Made by a program: the position numbers and the translations under genes
In this document: positions 37,463 to 47,085 of the stretch, piece after piece
Numbering within the stretch: the first letter of the stretch is position 1
Layout of the letters: the number at the start of each line of letters is the position of its first letter
Origin: Lysinibacillus sp. FSL M8-0337
GTDB taxonomy: Bacteria; Bacillota; Bacilli; Bacillales_A; Planococcaceae
Assembly (NCBI RefSeq): GCF_038593855.1
Contig: NZ_CP151996.1
Span: forward strand, 1,054,001-1,118,000
Direction: 5' to 3'
DNA length: 64,000 nucleotides
Notes under the pieces: generated by a model
The model's input: the letters and a program-made list of their open reading frames with translations, nothing else
What the model was told of the DNA's origin: nothing
Database searches by the model: none

Positions 37463-39745
37463 ATGACCAAAATCAGAGTTCATGAATATGCCAAACAAGT
37501 GAATAAATCGAGTAAAGAGGTTATTGAAGCGCTAAGTAAATTAAATGTGAGTGTAACGAACCATATGTCTATGTTGGAAAAAGATACTGTGGCAAAGTTA
37601 AATCAATCATTTAAAGCACCGACAGAGAAAAGAGAGGCAAAGCAAGCTACTCAAAATGTAACACAACGTTCACAAGCGAATGGACAACAAAAACCACAGC
37701 AATCGGTGAAAAAGCAAGATGGACAAAAGCAGCAATCTGCTACATCGACGCCGAAAGCAAATCATTATAATACGCAACAAAAATCAAATTCGTCTAACGA
37801 AAAATCTAAGAATACTAAAGGTAATCAAAATAGAAATATGACACAAAATAATAATAATAACAATAATAATAATAATCGCAGAGGCGGCGGATACAACCAA
37901 CGTCCAAAACCAGGAATCCACGGTGGTAAACGCCGTCATCCAAAAACGCATCAACCAACATTACCAATCAAACAAAAAGAATTACCAGAAAAAATTACTT
38001 TTGTTGAATCGCTTTCAGTAGCTGAATTAGCAAAAAAATTATACCGTGAACCATCTGAAATCATTAAAAAATTATTTATGCTTGGCGTAATGGCGACAAT
38101 TAACCAAGAATTAGATAAGGATGCAATTGAGTTAATTTGCGCAGACTACGGTGTAGAAGTTGAAGAAGAAATTCGTGTAGATATTACGGATTTAGAAACT
38201 CACTTCGAGCAAACAGAAGAAATCAATGAAGCTGAATTATCAGAACGTCCACCTGTAGTAACAATTATGGGTCACGTTGACCACGGTAAAACGACTTTAC
38301 TTGACTCAATTCGTCATACAAAAGTAACAGCTGGAGAAGCTGGTGGTATTACACAGCATATCGGTGCTTACCAAGTAACTGAAGGCGACAAAAAGATTAC
38401 GTTCCTTGATACACCAGGGCACGCTGCATTTACAACAATGCGTGCGCGCGGTGCAAAAGTAACGGACTTAACAATTCTAGTAGTGGCGGCTGACGACGGT
38501 GTGATGCCTCAAACAGTTGAAGCCATTAACCATGCAAAAGCTGCAGAAGTGCCAATTATTGTTGCTGTCAACAAAATGGATAAACCTTCAGCAAACCCGG
38601 ATCGTGTAATGCAAGAATTAACCGAACATGGTTTAGTACCTGAAGCTTGGGGTGGCGATACAATTTTCGTGCCAATTTCAGCATTAAAAGGTGAAGGTAT
38701 TGATACATTGCTAGAAATGGTATTACTTGTTGCCGAAGTTGGAGAGCTAAAAGCAAATCCAGATCGTCTAGCACTTGGTACTGTAATTGAAGCACAGCTT
38801 GATAAAGGCCGTGGTTCTGTTGCAACACTATTAGTACAAGACGGTACATTAAAAGTCGGTGATCCAATCGTAGTTGGTCACGCTTATGGCCGTGTTCGTG
38901 CGATGGTTAACGATAAAGGGCGCCGTGTAAAAGAAGCTGGCCCATCAACACCAGTAGAAATTACAGGTTTAAACGATGTACCGCAAGCTGGGGACCGCTT
39001 CGTTGTCTTCGAAGACGAAAAAACAGCTCGTCAAGTTGGGGAAACTCGTGCAATGACAGCTATTCAAGCACAACGTTCTGAAAAACAACGTGTCACGCTT
39101 GATAACTTATTTGAACAAATGAGTCAAGGCGAAATGAAAGAGTTAAACTTAATCGTTAAAGCTGACGTTCAAGGTACTGTAGAAGCAATGGCTGCTTCAT
39201 TAATGAAAATTGATGTAGAAGGCGTAAATGTGAAAATTATTCATACTGGCGCTGGCGCAATTACAGAATCAGATATTTCTCTTGCCGCAGCATCGAATGC
39301 AATTGTAATTGGTTTCAACGTACGACCAGATACAAATGCAAAACGTGCAGCAGAGGAAGAAGGCGTAGATATTCGTCTACACCGTGTTATTTATAAAGTA
39401 ATTGAAGAAATCGAACAAGCGATGAAAGGTATGCTAGACCCAGAATTTGAAGAAAAAATCATCGGTCAAGCAGAAGTTCGTCAAACAATTAAAGTATCTA
39501 AAGTTGGTACAATTGCAGGTTCTTACGTGACAGAAGGTAAAGTAACACGTGATTCAGGTGTCCGTGTTATCCGTGACAACGTGGTAATCTTCGAAGGCGA
39601 ATTAGATACATTAAAACGTTTCAAAGATGAAGTAAAAGAAGTGGCAAGAGGATACGAATGTGGTATTACGATTACAAACTTCAATGACATTAAAGAAGGC
39701 GACATCATTGAAGCCTACATTATGGAAGAAGTTAAACGTGCATAA
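37463..39745 (+). CDS. infB: Translation initiation factor IF-2
   Basis: A 760-residue IF-2, the GTPase that recruits initiator tRNA. An N-terminal IF2N module (about 1-53) is followed by a basic low-complexity region (about 55-170), with a run of ten Asn codons (37847-37876) and an [13 protein letters not shown] patch. A second IF2N module begins near 180. The GTPase domain has [10 protein letters not shown] (about 270), DTPGHAAF and NKMDKP. The C-terminal tRNA-binding domains are complete. The GGGGGTGAG ribosome site is strong. The next gene shares one base with its stop. Confidence 0.97.
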   Translation: MTKIRVHEYAKQVNKSSKEVIEALSKLNVSVTNHMSMLEKDTVAKLNQSFKAPTEKREAKQATQNVTQRSQANGQQKPQQSVKKQDGQKQQSATSTPKANHYNTQQKSNSSNEKSKNTKGNQNRNMTQNNNNNNNNNNRRGGGYNQRPKPGIHGGKRRHPKTHQPTLPIKQKELPEKITFVESLSVAELAKKLYREPSEIIKKLFMLGVMATINQELDKDAIELICADYGVEVEEEIRVDITDLETHFEQTEEINEAELSERPPVVTIMGHVDHGKTTLLDSIRHTKVTAGEAGGITQHIGAYQVTEGDKKITFLDTPGHAAFTTMRARGAKVTDLTILVVAADDGVMPQTVEAINHAKAAEVPIIVAVNKMDKPSANPDRVMQELTEHGLVPEAWGGDTIFVPISALKGEGIDTLLEMVLLVAEVGELKANPDRLALGTVIEAQLDKGRGSVATLLVQDGTLKVGDPIVVGHAYGRVRAMVNDKGRRVKEAGPSTPVEITGLNDVPQAGDRFVVFEDEKTARQVGETRAMTAIQAQRSEKQRVTLDNLFEQMSQGEMKELNLIVKADVQGTVEAMAASLMKIDVEGVNVKIIHTGAGAITESDISLAAASNAIVIGFNVRPDTNAKRAAEEEGVDIRLHRVIYKVIEEIEQAMKGMLDPEFEEKIIGQAEVRQTIKVSKVGTIAGSYVTEGKVTRDSGVRVIRDNVVIFEGELDTLKRFKDEVKEVARGYECGITITNFNDIKEGDIIEAYIMEEVKRA

Positions 39746-40023
39746 TGATTGTATACGTTGAGGTAGAATTTATTATCCAAACTGCCCATTCGTTAAAGGA
39801 AAAACGCGCTGTCTTACAGCGTATGATTACGCGCACAAAACAGAAGTTTAATGTATCCATTGCCGAAATTGACCATCAAAATGTATGGCAACGTACGAAA
39901 TTAGCGCTTGTTGCTGTTTCTTCCTCGAAGGACGCAGCAGAGCGTGAAATCAATCACGCCCTTCATTATTTGCAGTCAAATCCGTCTTGGGAACAACTTA
40001 ATGTGTGGCGAGATTATTTATAA
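39745..40023 (+). CDS. ylxP: DUF503 family protein YlxP
   Basis: A 92-residue DUF503 protein. The family stretch AHSLKEKRAVLQRMITRTKQ lies near residues 14-33, followed by FNVSIAEIDHQNVWQRTKLA. It sits between infB and rbfA as in B. subtilis, and its ATG overlaps the infB stop. The function is unknown; position suggests ribosome biogenesis. Confidence 0.92.
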   Translation: MIVYVEVEFIIQTAHSLKEKRAVLQRMITRTKQKFNVSIAEIDHQNVWQRTKLALVAVSSSKDAAEREINHALHYLQSNPSWEQLNVWRDYL

Positions 40024-40057
40024 GCAGCAAAGGTTATTTGAGAGATTGGATGGTTAT

Positions 40058-40094
40058 TGTCAATAAAAGGCTTGTTTAAAACCATTTATTGACA
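40058..40094. repeat. Stem-loop between ylxP and rbfA
   Basis: TGTCAATAAA (40058-40067) pairs perfectly with TTTATTGACA (40085-40094), and inner GG/CC pairs extend it across a single A mismatch. No T-run follows. It may be a processing or stability hairpin in the 123-nt spacer. The right arm includes a perfect TTGACA, but no good -10 is found 16-18 nt downstream. Confidence 0.5.
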
Positions 40095-40146
40095 CATTCA
40101 TTCCCTTAACGCAAATAGCTGAACATCGAAATAGAGGTGACTAATT

Positions 40147-40488
40147 ATGTCTCTACGCTCAAACCGTGTTGCTGAGCAAATGAAAAAAGAGCTTGGTGAT
40201 ATTATTGGCCGTAAAATTAAGGATCCGCGTGTTGGCTTCGTTACTGTTACTGGTGTAGATGTAACAGGTGATTTACAACAAGCGACAATTTATATTACAT
40301 CATTAGGCAATGAACGTGAACGTGAGGAAACGCTAAAAGCTTTAGTAAAAGCTGCTGGTTTTATCCGTTCTGAAATCGGTTCTCGTATTCGGTTACGTCG
40401 AACACCGGAATTAATCTTTGAATTTGACTCATCGATTGAGTATGGTAATCGCATTGATTCATTACTACGTGGTTTACACAAAGAATAA
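40147..40488 (+). CDS. rbfA: 30S ribosome-binding factor RbfA
   Basis: A 113-residue KH-fold protein for late 30S maturation. It shows [20 protein letters not shown] at the start and then the [20 protein letters not shown] and [16 protein letters not shown] stretches. The length matches the family. A strong terminator follows before truB. Confidence 0.97.
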   Translation: MSLRSNRVAEQMKKELGDIIGRKIKDPRVGFVTVTGVDVTGDLQQATIYITSLGNEREREETLKALVKAAGFIRSEIGSRIRLRRTPELIFEFDSSIEYGNRIDSLLRGLHKE

Positions 40489-40495
40489 CAACAGT

Positions 40496-40536
40496 AAAAG
40501 TCTGCCACATGCATCTTCATGCAGGCAGGCTTTTTT
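40496..40536 (+). terminator. Terminator downstream of rbfA
   Basis: AAAAGTCTGCC (40496-40506) and TGCAT pair with ATGCA and GGCAGGC (40524-40530), followed by six T residues. It lies only 28 nt before truB, which has no visible promoter of its own, so some read-through is likely. Confidence 0.85.
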
Positions 40537-40564
40537 CATGTGATGGTGCAAAAGGGGGATTTAG

Positions 40565-41476
40565 ATGAACGGTATTTTACCGCTTTGGAAAGAACGTGGC
40601 ATGACGAGTCATGATTGCGTCTTTAAATTACGAAAAATATTGCGAACAAAAAAAGTTGGCCATACGGGCACTTTAGATCCAGGAGTGGAAGGGGTTCTGC
40701 CCATCTGTATCGGACAGGCAACACGTATTGCCGAATATTTAACGGATGCAGGGAAGACTTATGAGGCAGTCATTTCCATTGGGCGCACAACGACGACTGA
40801 AGATGCAGAAGGGGAAACGGTTGCGGAAGATACTACAAATAAGGCGTTTACGCGTGCGAAGTTGCTGGATGTCTTAGCTTCCTTAACGGGTGTTATTAAT
40901 CAGACACCACCGATGTTTTCAGCTGTTAAAGTCAATGGGAAACGGTTATATGAATATGCACGTAAAGGCGAAACGGTGGAAAGACCGACAAGACAGGTGA
41001 CAATTTATGCTTTAGAGTTACTTGATGATAAGGAAATTTACGAAGGGCATGAAATTACATTTCCTGTAAGGATTTCATGTAGCAAAGGCACATATATTCG
41101 TACATTAGCTGTACAAATTGGGGAAGCGCTTGGCTATCCTGCACATATGCAAGAGCTTGTGCGAACTGCATCGGGCACATTTACACAAGACAATTGTTTT
41201 ACACTAGCACAAGTTGCCGAATTAATGGAAAATGAACAAATTCATACATGCATTCTTCCAGTAGAATATGCCTTATCAGACTATCCATATATTGAAATAA
41301 CATCATCGATTGAAAAAGAAATTTTCAATGGACAAGTGCTTCCAGCAGATGCATTATTAAAGGTGCATGATAAAATTGTGTTTGGAATCAAAGGGAAAGC
41401 ATTTGCGGTTTATCAAGCCCATCCGACAAAAGAAGGGTTGATGAAGCCACATAAAATGTTCCCAACGATAGAGTAG
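40565..41476 (+). CDS. truB: tRNA pseudouridine(55) synthase TruB
   Basis: A 303-residue enzyme that makes the universal pseudouridine in the tRNA T loop. The catalytic Asp38 is in KVGHTGTLDPGVEGVLPI. Other family parts are PPMFSAVKVNGKRLYEYARK (about residues 116-135) and CSKGTYIRTLAVQIGEALG. The C-terminal extension is short. A ribosome site (AAGGGGGAT) precedes the ATG. Confidence 0.97.
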   Translation: MNGILPLWKERGMTSHDCVFKLRKILRTKKVGHTGTLDPGVEGVLPICIGQATRIAEYLTDAGKTYEAVISIGRTTTTEDAEGETVAEDTTNKAFTRAKLLDVLASLTGVINQTPPMFSAVKVNGKRLYEYARKGETVERPTRQVTIYALELLDDKEIYEGHEITFPVRISCSKGTYIRTLAVQIGEALGYPAHMQELVRTASGTFTQDNCFTLAQVAELMENEQIHTCILPVEYALSDYPYIEITSSIEKEIFNGQVLPADALLKVHDKIVFGIKGKAFAVYQAHPTKEGLMKPHKMFPTIE

Positions 41477-41489
41477 GAGGATTTTTTGT

Positions 41490-42440
41490 ATGGAGGTCAT
41501 TCATTTAAAATACCCACACCAATTACAACAGCGAGAAAGTATACAGCCGTACTCATTGGCAATTGGCTTTTTTGATGGTGTACATATTGGACATCAGGCG
41601 GTTATTGAAGCGGCAAAGCAAGAGGGGGACAAGCGACAAATCCCGACTGCCGTTATGACATTTGATCCGCATCCATCATTAGTGCTAGGCGGACGCAATG
41701 AAAAAGTATTTTATATTACATTATTACAGCAAAAATTGCAGTTGTTTGAAGAACTAGGTGTGGATACGGTATTTGTTGTACACTTCACATCAGACTTTGC
41801 GAAGCTGTCACCGGCTGCTTTTATTGATACCTTTATTCGAGGGTTAAATATTCAACATGTTACAGCAGGATTTGATTTTTCATTTGGAGCATTCGGAAAA
41901 GGCACGTTGGAAGATATGCGTGCCTTGAGCAATGGCGAATATGGTGTAACGGTGGTCGATAAGAAAACGGACTCGCTTGAGAAAATTAGCTCAACACGCA
42001 TTCGTAAATTATTACAAGAGGGCGATATGGAAGCTGCACGTACGCTTCTAGGGCGTCCATTTGAAATAAAGGGTATTGTGGTGCATGGCGATAAACGTGG
42101 GCGTACAATGGGCTTTCTTACTGCAAATGTTCAAGCATTAGAGGGTACTTACATTCCAGCAAGTGGTGTGTATGCAGTACGACTGCTTGTACAAAATAAT
42201 TGGTATGATGGGGTATGTAATGTAGGCTATAAACCAACATTTAAAGATCCAAACGATAAGCAACTGTCGATCGAAGTACATATTTTAAACTTCGAGAAAA
42301 ACATCTATGGGGAAGAAGTACATGTTGCTTGGTATAAACGTATTCGAAGCGAGCGGAAGTTTGACGGAATTGAAGCACTAAAAATTCAAATAGAGAAAGA
42401 TAAGCAAGAGGCTATACAATTTTTTCATGTTATGAAATAG
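41490..42440 (+). CDS. ribF: Bifunctional riboflavin kinase/FAD synthetase
   Basis: A 316-residue enzyme that makes FMN and then FAD. The N-terminal nucleotidyltransferase domain has FFDGVHIGHQAVI, AVMTFDPHP and a later KISSTRIRKLLQEGD. The C-terminal kinase domain (from about 183) has VVHGDKRGRTMGFLTANV and GVYAVRLLVQ. It lies 13 nt after truB, with GGAGGAT before the ATG. B. subtilis names this gene ribC. Confidence 0.97.
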   Translation: MEVIHLKYPHQLQQRESIQPYSLAIGFFDGVHIGHQAVIEAAKQEGDKRQIPTAVMTFDPHPSLVLGGRNEKVFYITLLQQKLQLFEELGVDTVFVVHFTSDFAKLSPAAFIDTFIRGLNIQHVTAGFDFSFGAFGKGTLEDMRALSNGEYGVTVVDKKTDSLEKISSTRIRKLLQEGDMEAARTLLGRPFEIKGIVVHGDKRGRTMGFLTANVQALEGTYIPASGVYAVRLLVQNNWYDGVCNVGYKPTFKDPNDKQLSIEVHILNFEKNIYGEEVHVAWYKRIRSERKFDGIEALKIQIEKDKQEAIQFFHVMK

Positions 42441-42480
42441 CGCTGTCCGCAGCACCACATGGTATGAGCTATGTTATTAC

Positions 42481-42509
42481 TTGCTTGCCCCATTGTTTTA
42501 TGGTAACAT
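42481..42509 (+). promoter_or_regulatory. Sigma A promoter for rpsO
   Basis: TTGCTT (42481-42486), 17 nt, TAACAT (42504-42509), with TG one base upstream (42501-42502), an extended -10. The transcript would have a leader of about 95 nt. Confidence 0.65.
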
Positions 42510-42532
42510 TCATAAGTGCATAAAGTGCTTAA

Positions 42533-42580
42533 CCTTAGCTCGGTATACCGATGACTCCAACGTTTACTGTGCTAATGGGG
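42533..42580 (+). promoter_or_regulatory. Structured rpsO leader, candidate S15 autoregulatory site
   Basis: TTAGC (42535-42539) pairs with GCTAA (42571-42575), flanked by CC and GG that can extend the stem. Inside lies the hairpin TCGG-TATA-CCGA (42540-42551). Ribosomal protein S15 is known to repress its own mRNA through structured leaders in several bacteria. The fold is my reading by eye. Confidence 0.4.
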
Positions 42581-42610
42581 ATTTAACAATTATTTAGGAG
42601 GTCAATACAA

Positions 42611-42880
42611 ATGGCTATTACAAAAGAACGTAAAAACGAAATTATCGCTGAGTACCGTACTCACGAAAGTGACACTGGTTCTCCAGAAGTACAAGTTGCA
42701 GTTTTAACAGCTGAAATCAACGCTTTAAACACTCACTTACGTACACACAAAAAAGATTTCCACTCTGAGCGTGGTCTTCTTAAAATGGTAGGTCGTCGTC
42801 GTCACTTACTTAAATATCTTCGTGAAACTGACGTTCAACGTTACCGTGAACTAATCAATCGTTTAGGCTTACGTCGCTAA
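42611..42880 (+). CDS. rpsO: 30S ribosomal protein S15
   Basis: An 89-residue S15 with the typical [20 protein letters not shown] (about residues 18-37) and [15 protein letters not shown] near residues 56-70. It has its own promoter, leader and terminator, so it is largely a single-gene unit, as is common for rpsO. Confidence 0.98.
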   Translation: MAITKERKNEIIAEYRTHESDTGSPEVQVAVLTAEINALNTHLRTHKKDFHSERGLLKMVGRRRHLLKYLRETDVQRYRELINRLGLRR

Positions 42881-42890
42881 TTGACAATCG

Positions 42891-42916
42891 AAAAGCGGGA
42901 TTATTCCCGCTTTTTC
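42891..42916 (+). terminator. Terminator downstream of rpsO
   Basis: AAAAGCGGGA (42891-42900) pairs with TCCCGCTTTT (42905-42914) with a 4-nt loop, and further T residues follow. It is a compact strong terminator. Confidence 0.9.
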
Positions 42917-43100
42917 TTTATGTTTATAAACTTTCTAGCTAACGACGAATCGCAACAAGATAAGTAAAATATAAGAAGAAAACAAGCAAAAACGCCATTA
43001 AAACCAAATAAAGCAATAAATCCTAAATAAATTGGCAATAACTGAATTTAAATGTATGATTATTTCATGAAATATTTAGCATAGAACAAGCATTTTTGGT

Positions 43101-43140
43101 ACACTTACTATTAGTACATACAGACGAGTAAGTGTTTTTA
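43101..43140 (+). terminator. Hairpin plus T-run directly upstream of pnp
   Basis: ACACTTACT (43101-43109) pairs perfectly with AGTAAGTGT (43127-43135), followed by TTTTA. It ends only 21 nt before the pnp ATG, so it is probably a leader attenuator or an RNase-processing hairpin. PNPase autoregulation through a leader stem-loop is known in E. coli. A TATAAT at 43139-43144 overlaps its end, but lies too close to the ATG to be a likely promoter. Confidence 0.5.
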
Positions 43141-43161
43141 TAATAGAGAGGGGTTCATTGA

Positions 43162-45276
43162 ATGAACGAAAAGAAAGTCTATTCCTACGAATGGGCTGGC
43201 CGTCCACTAGTAATTGAAGTAGGACAGTTAGCAAAACAAGCAAATGGAGCAGCATTAGTACGCTACGGTGATACTTCTGTACTTGCAACAGCAACAATGT
43301 CAAAATCACCAAAACCACTTGATTTCTTCCCATTAACAGTAAACTACGAAGAACGTTTATATGCAGCAGGTAAAATTCCTGGCGGCTTTATTAAACGTGA
43401 AGGACGCCCATCTGAAAAAGCAATTCTAGCAAGCCGTTTAATTGACCGTCCAATTCGTCCGATGTTCCCAGACGGTTTCCGTAATGAAGTACAAGTTATT
43501 TCAATGGTTATGTCTAATGACCCTGATTGCACATCTGAAATGGCCGCAATGGTAGGTTCATCATTAGCATTAGCAATATCTGATATTCCTTTCGATGGAC
43601 CAATTGCCGGTGTACAAGTTGGTTATATTGACGGTGAATTCATCGTGAATCCAACTGTCGAGCAAGCGAACATGTCAACAATCCATTTATCTGTAGCGGG
43701 TAACAAGGATGCTATTAACATGGTTGAAGCAGGCGCTTTAGAAGTGCCTGAAGAAGTAATGTTAGAAGCAATTATGTTCGGTCATGAAGAAATTAAAAAA
43801 ATAATTGCTTTCCAAGAACAAATTGTTGCTGAAGTAGGGAAAGAAAAATTACCTGTCACATTATTTGAAATTGATGAAGCAATTCAAGCAGATATTAAAG
43901 CAGCTTGTGAAACTGACATGCATGACGCTATTCAAACAGCTGAAAAGCATGCCCGTGATGAAGCAATCACTGCGGTAAAAGATCGTATTATTGCTTCTTA
44001 TGAAGAGCAAGAAGCCGATGAAACAACAATGAAACAAGTTCATACTATTTTAGATAAAATGGTAAAAGACGAAGTACGTCGTCAAATTACAGAAGATAAA
44101 ATCCGTCCAGATGGTCGTAAGTTGGATGAAATTCGTCCACTTTCTTCTGAAACAGGGCTATTACAACGTACGCACGGTTCAGCATTATTTACACGTGGAC
44201 AAACTCAAGCCTTATCAATTTGTACATTAGGTGCACTTGGTGATGTTCAAATTATTGACGGCTTAGGTGTTGAGGAATCGAAACGCTTTATGCATCACTA
44301 CAATTTCCCACAATTCTCTGTCGGGGAAACTGGCCCAATTCGTGGACCAGGTCGTCGTGAAATCGGTCACGGTGCTCTAGGTGAGCGTGCACTAGAAGCG
44401 GTCATTCCTGATGAATCAGTATTCCCATACACAATCCGTTGTGTATCAGAAGTACTTGAATCGAATGGTTCAACATCACAAGCTTCAATTTGTGCATCTA
44501 CATTAGCTATGATGGATGCTGGTGTTCCGTTAAAAGCACCTGTTGCAGGTATCGCGATGGGGCTGATTAAAAAAGGCGAGCATTATTCCATTTTAACAGA
44601 TATCCAAGGTATGGAAGACCATTTAGGCGATATGGACTTTAAAGTAGCAGGTACTGCTAAAGGCGTAACAGCACTTCAAATGGATATTAAAATTGACGGT
44701 CTATCACGTAATATTTTAGAAGAAGCATTGACTCAAGCTAAAATTGGCCGTATGCATATTTTAGAATCAATGCTTGCAACATTGGCTCAACCACGTGAAA
44801 AATTATCTGCTTATGCACCAAAAATCGTGATTGTACGTATTAATCCAGATAAAATCCGCGATGTTATTGGACCAGGCGGTAAGCAAATCAATAAAATTAT
44901 TGAAGAAACTGGCGTAAAAATTGATACAGAACAAGATGGTACAATTTACATCTCTTCAGCAGACGAAGAAATGAACGCTCGTGCAAAACAAATTATCGAA
45001 GACATCGTACGTGAAGCAAAAGTGGGCGAATACTACTTATCCACTGTAAAACGTATCGAAAAATTCGGTGCATTCTGTGAAATCTTCCCAGGTAAAGATG
45101 GCTTATTACACATCTCTGAAATTCAAGAAGAACGTACAAAGCAAGTGGAAGATGTGTTAAAACTAGGCGATCAATTACTTGTAAAAGTAATTGAAATCGA
45201 CAAACAAGGTCGTGTGAATTTATCTCGTAAAGTGGTTATTCAAGAAGAAAAAGAACGCGCAGAACAAGGTAAATAA
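43162..45276 (+). CDS. pnp: Polyribonucleotide nucleotidyltransferase (PNPase)
   Basis: A 704-residue 3'-5' phosphorolytic exonuclease of RNA decay. It has two RNase PH domains (first with [20 protein letters not shown], second from about 315 with [16 protein letters not shown]), a KH domain ([17 protein letters not shown], about 570-586) and an S1 domain ([20 protein letters not shown]). The length is normal. The ribosome site AGAGGGG precedes the ATG. It stands alone between two terminator-like hairpins. Confidence 0.97.
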   Translation: MNEKKVYSYEWAGRPLVIEVGQLAKQANGAALVRYGDTSVLATATMSKSPKPLDFFPLTVNYEERLYAAGKIPGGFIKREGRPSEKAILASRLIDRPIRPMFPDGFRNEVQVISMVMSNDPDCTSEMAAMVGSSLALAISDIPFDGPIAGVQVGYIDGEFIVNPTVEQANMSTIHLSVAGNKDAINMVEAGALEVPEEVMLEAIMFGHEEIKKIIAFQEQIVAEVGKEKLPVTLFEIDEAIQADIKAACETDMHDAIQTAEKHARDEAITAVKDRIIASYEEQEADETTMKQVHTILDKMVKDEVRRQITEDKIRPDGRKLDEIRPLSSETGLLQRTHGSALFTRGQTQALSICTLGALGDVQIIDGLGVEESKRFMHHYNFPQFSVGETGPIRGPGRREIGHGALGERALEAVIPDESVFPYTIRCVSEVLESNGSTSQASICASTLAMMDAGVPLKAPVAGIAMGLIKKGEHYSILTDIQGMEDHLGDMDFKVAGTAKGVTALQMDIKIDGLSRNILEEALTQAKIGRMHILESMLATLAQPREKLSAYAPKIVIVRINPDKIRDVIGPGGKQINKIIEETGVKIDTEQDGTIYISSADEEMNARAKQIIEDIVREAKVGEYYLSTVKRIEKFGAFCEIFPGKDGLLHISEIQEERTKQVEDVLKLGDQLLVKVIEIDKQGRVNLSRKVVIQEEKERAEQGK

Positions 45277-45283
45277 TTTGATA

Positions 45284-45316
45284 AAAAAAGGCTGCGTATG
45301 ATGCGCAGCCTTTTTT
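45284..45316 (+). terminator. Terminator downstream of pnp
   Basis: AAAAAAGGCTGCG (45284-45296) pairs with CGCAGCCTTTTTT (45304-45316) with a short loop and a T-run inside the 3' arm. Strong. Confidence 0.9.
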
Positions 45317-45349
45317 AAATAAAACGGATGTATAAGAGGAGGAAACTAT

Positions 45350-46573
45350 TTGGTACAAGTACATACATGTCAAAACGGAGTGCGTATTGTGTCAGAGCAA
45401 ATTGATCATGTTAGATCTGTTGCTCTTGGCATATTTGTCAATGCTGGTTCACGCTTTGAATTACCAGAGGAAAATGGGATTACGCACTTTATCGAACATA
45501 TGCTTTTTAAAGGTACAACAACGCGAAGTGCCCGCCAAATCGCTGAAGAGTTTGACCGTATTGGTGGCGAACTAAATGCCTTTACTTCAAAAGAAAATAC
45601 TTGCTATTATGCGAAAGTTTTAGACCATCATGCAGAGCTGGCTATTACCATCCTAGCAGATATGTTCTTTCATTCGACATTTGCAGAAGAGGAATTAGAA
45701 AAGGAACGTCAAGTCGTATTAGAGGAAATATTAATGAGTGAAGATGCTCCAGATGATGATGTGCATGAAAAGCTTTGGGAAGTCATGTATCCTAATGATG
45801 CCCTTGGTCGCCCGATTTTAGGGACCGCCGCTACGTTAAAAACATTTACAGCAGATATGATTCGCCATTATATGGCGAAACATTATGGACCAGCATCCAT
45901 TGTTATTTCTGTGGCAGGCAATATTTCTCCAACACTATTAACAACGATTGAAGATTTATTCGGACATTATGAGGCATCACCTCTTGCTGTTGTGCCTGTT
46001 CTAACAAATCCCCAGTTCCATCCTGGAGAAATAACGAAAACACGAGATACGGAGCAGGTACATTTAGCTCTTTCTTACCCAGCAATTGGCGTCAAAGATC
46101 CGGATATGTATAGCTTTATTGCCTTAAATAATATTATTGGTGGCAATATGAGTTCCCGACTATTTCAAGAAGTACGGGAAGAGCGTGGCTTAGCATATAC
46201 AATTTTCTCTTATCAATCTTGCTACGCAGATGTTGGGGCATTTACAATTTACGGTAGTGCAAGCCGTCAACAGCTATCACAATTGCAACATACCATTGAT
46301 GCCACATTGCTTGATATCGTAGCGGGGGGCGTGACGGAGGAAGAGTTAGATAATGCCAAGGAACAGTTAAAAGGAAGCTTTGTGCTTGGCCTTGAAGGAA
46401 CAGGGGCACGCATGAACCGAAATGGTACCAGTGAATTAGTACACCGAAGACACCGGTCAGTAGATGAAGTACTTGCGTCCATTGATGCGGTAACGATGGA
46501 GTCAGTGGATCGCCTTATTGCGAAAATATTAAAAGCTGAGCCAGCGATTTCCATCATCGGACCTGAAGCTTAA
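45350..46573 (+). CDS. mlpA: M16 family zinc peptidase MlpA (YmxG)
   Basis: A 407-residue processing-peptidase-like M16 enzyme. The inverted zinc motif HFIEH (His46, Glu49, His50) and the downstream third ligand in VVLEEI (Glu125 or Glu126) are present, so it should be catalytically active. The start is TTG with a strong AGAGGAGGAAA site. In B. subtilis it neighbours ymxH and spoVFA; here the minus-strand ABC cassette separates them, and ylxY, which I expect between pnp and mlpA, is absent. Confidence 0.95.
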   Translation: MVQVHTCQNGVRIVSEQIDHVRSVALGIFVNAGSRFELPEENGITHFIEHMLFKGTTTRSARQIAEEFDRIGGELNAFTSKENTCYYAKVLDHHAELAITILADMFFHSTFAEEELEKERQVVLEEILMSEDAPDDDVHEKLWEVMYPNDALGRPILGTAATLKTFTADMIRHYMAKHYGPASIVISVAGNISPTLLTTIEDLFGHYEASPLAVVPVLTNPQFHPGEITKTRDTEQVHLALSYPAIGVKDPDMYSFIALNNIIGGNMSSRLFQEVREERGLAYTIFSYQSCYADVGAFTIYGSASRQQLSQLQHTIDATLLDIVAGGVTEEELDNAKEQLKGSFVLGLEGTGARMNRNGTSELVHRRHRSVDEVLASIDAVTMESVDRLIAKILKAEPAISIIGPEA

Positions 46574-46615
46574 CATAAAGCGGATAACGATCATAAAATT
46601 TCATCTTTTAGTGCG

Positions 46616-46652
46616 AGGCATCCATCGATTCAAACATTGGATGCCTTTCTTT
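46616..46652 (+). terminator. Terminator downstream of mlpA
   Basis: AGGCATCCA (46616-46624) pairs perfectly with TGGATGCCT (46638-46646), followed by TTCTTTC. Confidence 0.75.
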
Positions 46653-46697
46653 CAGAAAACGATGGAATGGAAATTGACCCTCAATTGAACTAATGAG

Positions 46698-46735
46698 CAA
46701 AGCCCCATCACGATACTTTGGATGGGGCTTTGCTT
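46698..46735. terminator. Second hairpin, possibly bidirectional terminator
   Basis: CAAAGCCCCATC (46698-46709) pairs perfectly with GATGGGGCTTTG (46721-46732) with an 11-nt loop. T-rich tails are weak on both sides, but the convergent setting fits a shared terminator. Confidence 0.55.
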
Positions 46736-46904
46736 ATTGCCGGTATGATTAACAAATCTCTTTTGCTCTATAAAACGCATGGCATTTTCCAAAAACGACA
46801 ACACTAATTATGGTACTAATTACTGTTGGTATTAGTATGACGGACAAATTGGCGGCCACCATTGCTAAGTAATAATGAATTGGAAAATTAATAAAAAATA
46901 CCTA

Positions 46905-47072
46905 CTATATAAATGAACATTCTAAAGGAACGGGTCCCTTTAGTTTCCTCTTCATGGCGATAGAAGCGTTACTAAAATAACGTAAGTTGATTAAAGTTAT
47001 AATTAAGCTAATAATAACTATAAAAATATGCCCTTTTTGCATGGACAATCTATGCCACAAGAAAGCTTTCAT
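46905..47072 (-). CDS. Small putative membrane protein at the end of the ABC cassette
   Basis: A 55-residue ORF 13 nt downstream of the ABC-2 permease on the minus strand. Its ATG (47072-47070) is preceded by a strong GAGGGGGATG site, which supports real translation. The N-terminal 14 residues are basic; one hydrophobic helix follows (HIFIVIISLIITLINL, about residues 15-30); the tail is basic with RKLKGPVP. No family recognised. It could be a transporter accessory peptide, or the remnant of a second permease whose start is all that survives. Confidence 0.5.
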   Translation of the reverse strand: MKAFLWHRLSMQKGHIFIVIISLIITLINLRYFSNASIAMKRKLKGPVPLECSFI

Positions 47073-47085
47073 TGTGCATCCCCCT

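Larger units (their letters stand above)
46574..46904. other. 331-nt convergent intergenic region with two terminators
   Basis: This separates mlpA (+) from the minus-strand ABC cassette. It holds two hairpins (46616-46646 and 46698-46732). The remainder (about 46740-46904) is AT-rich, and I see no gene or known motif in it. Confidence 0.5.
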
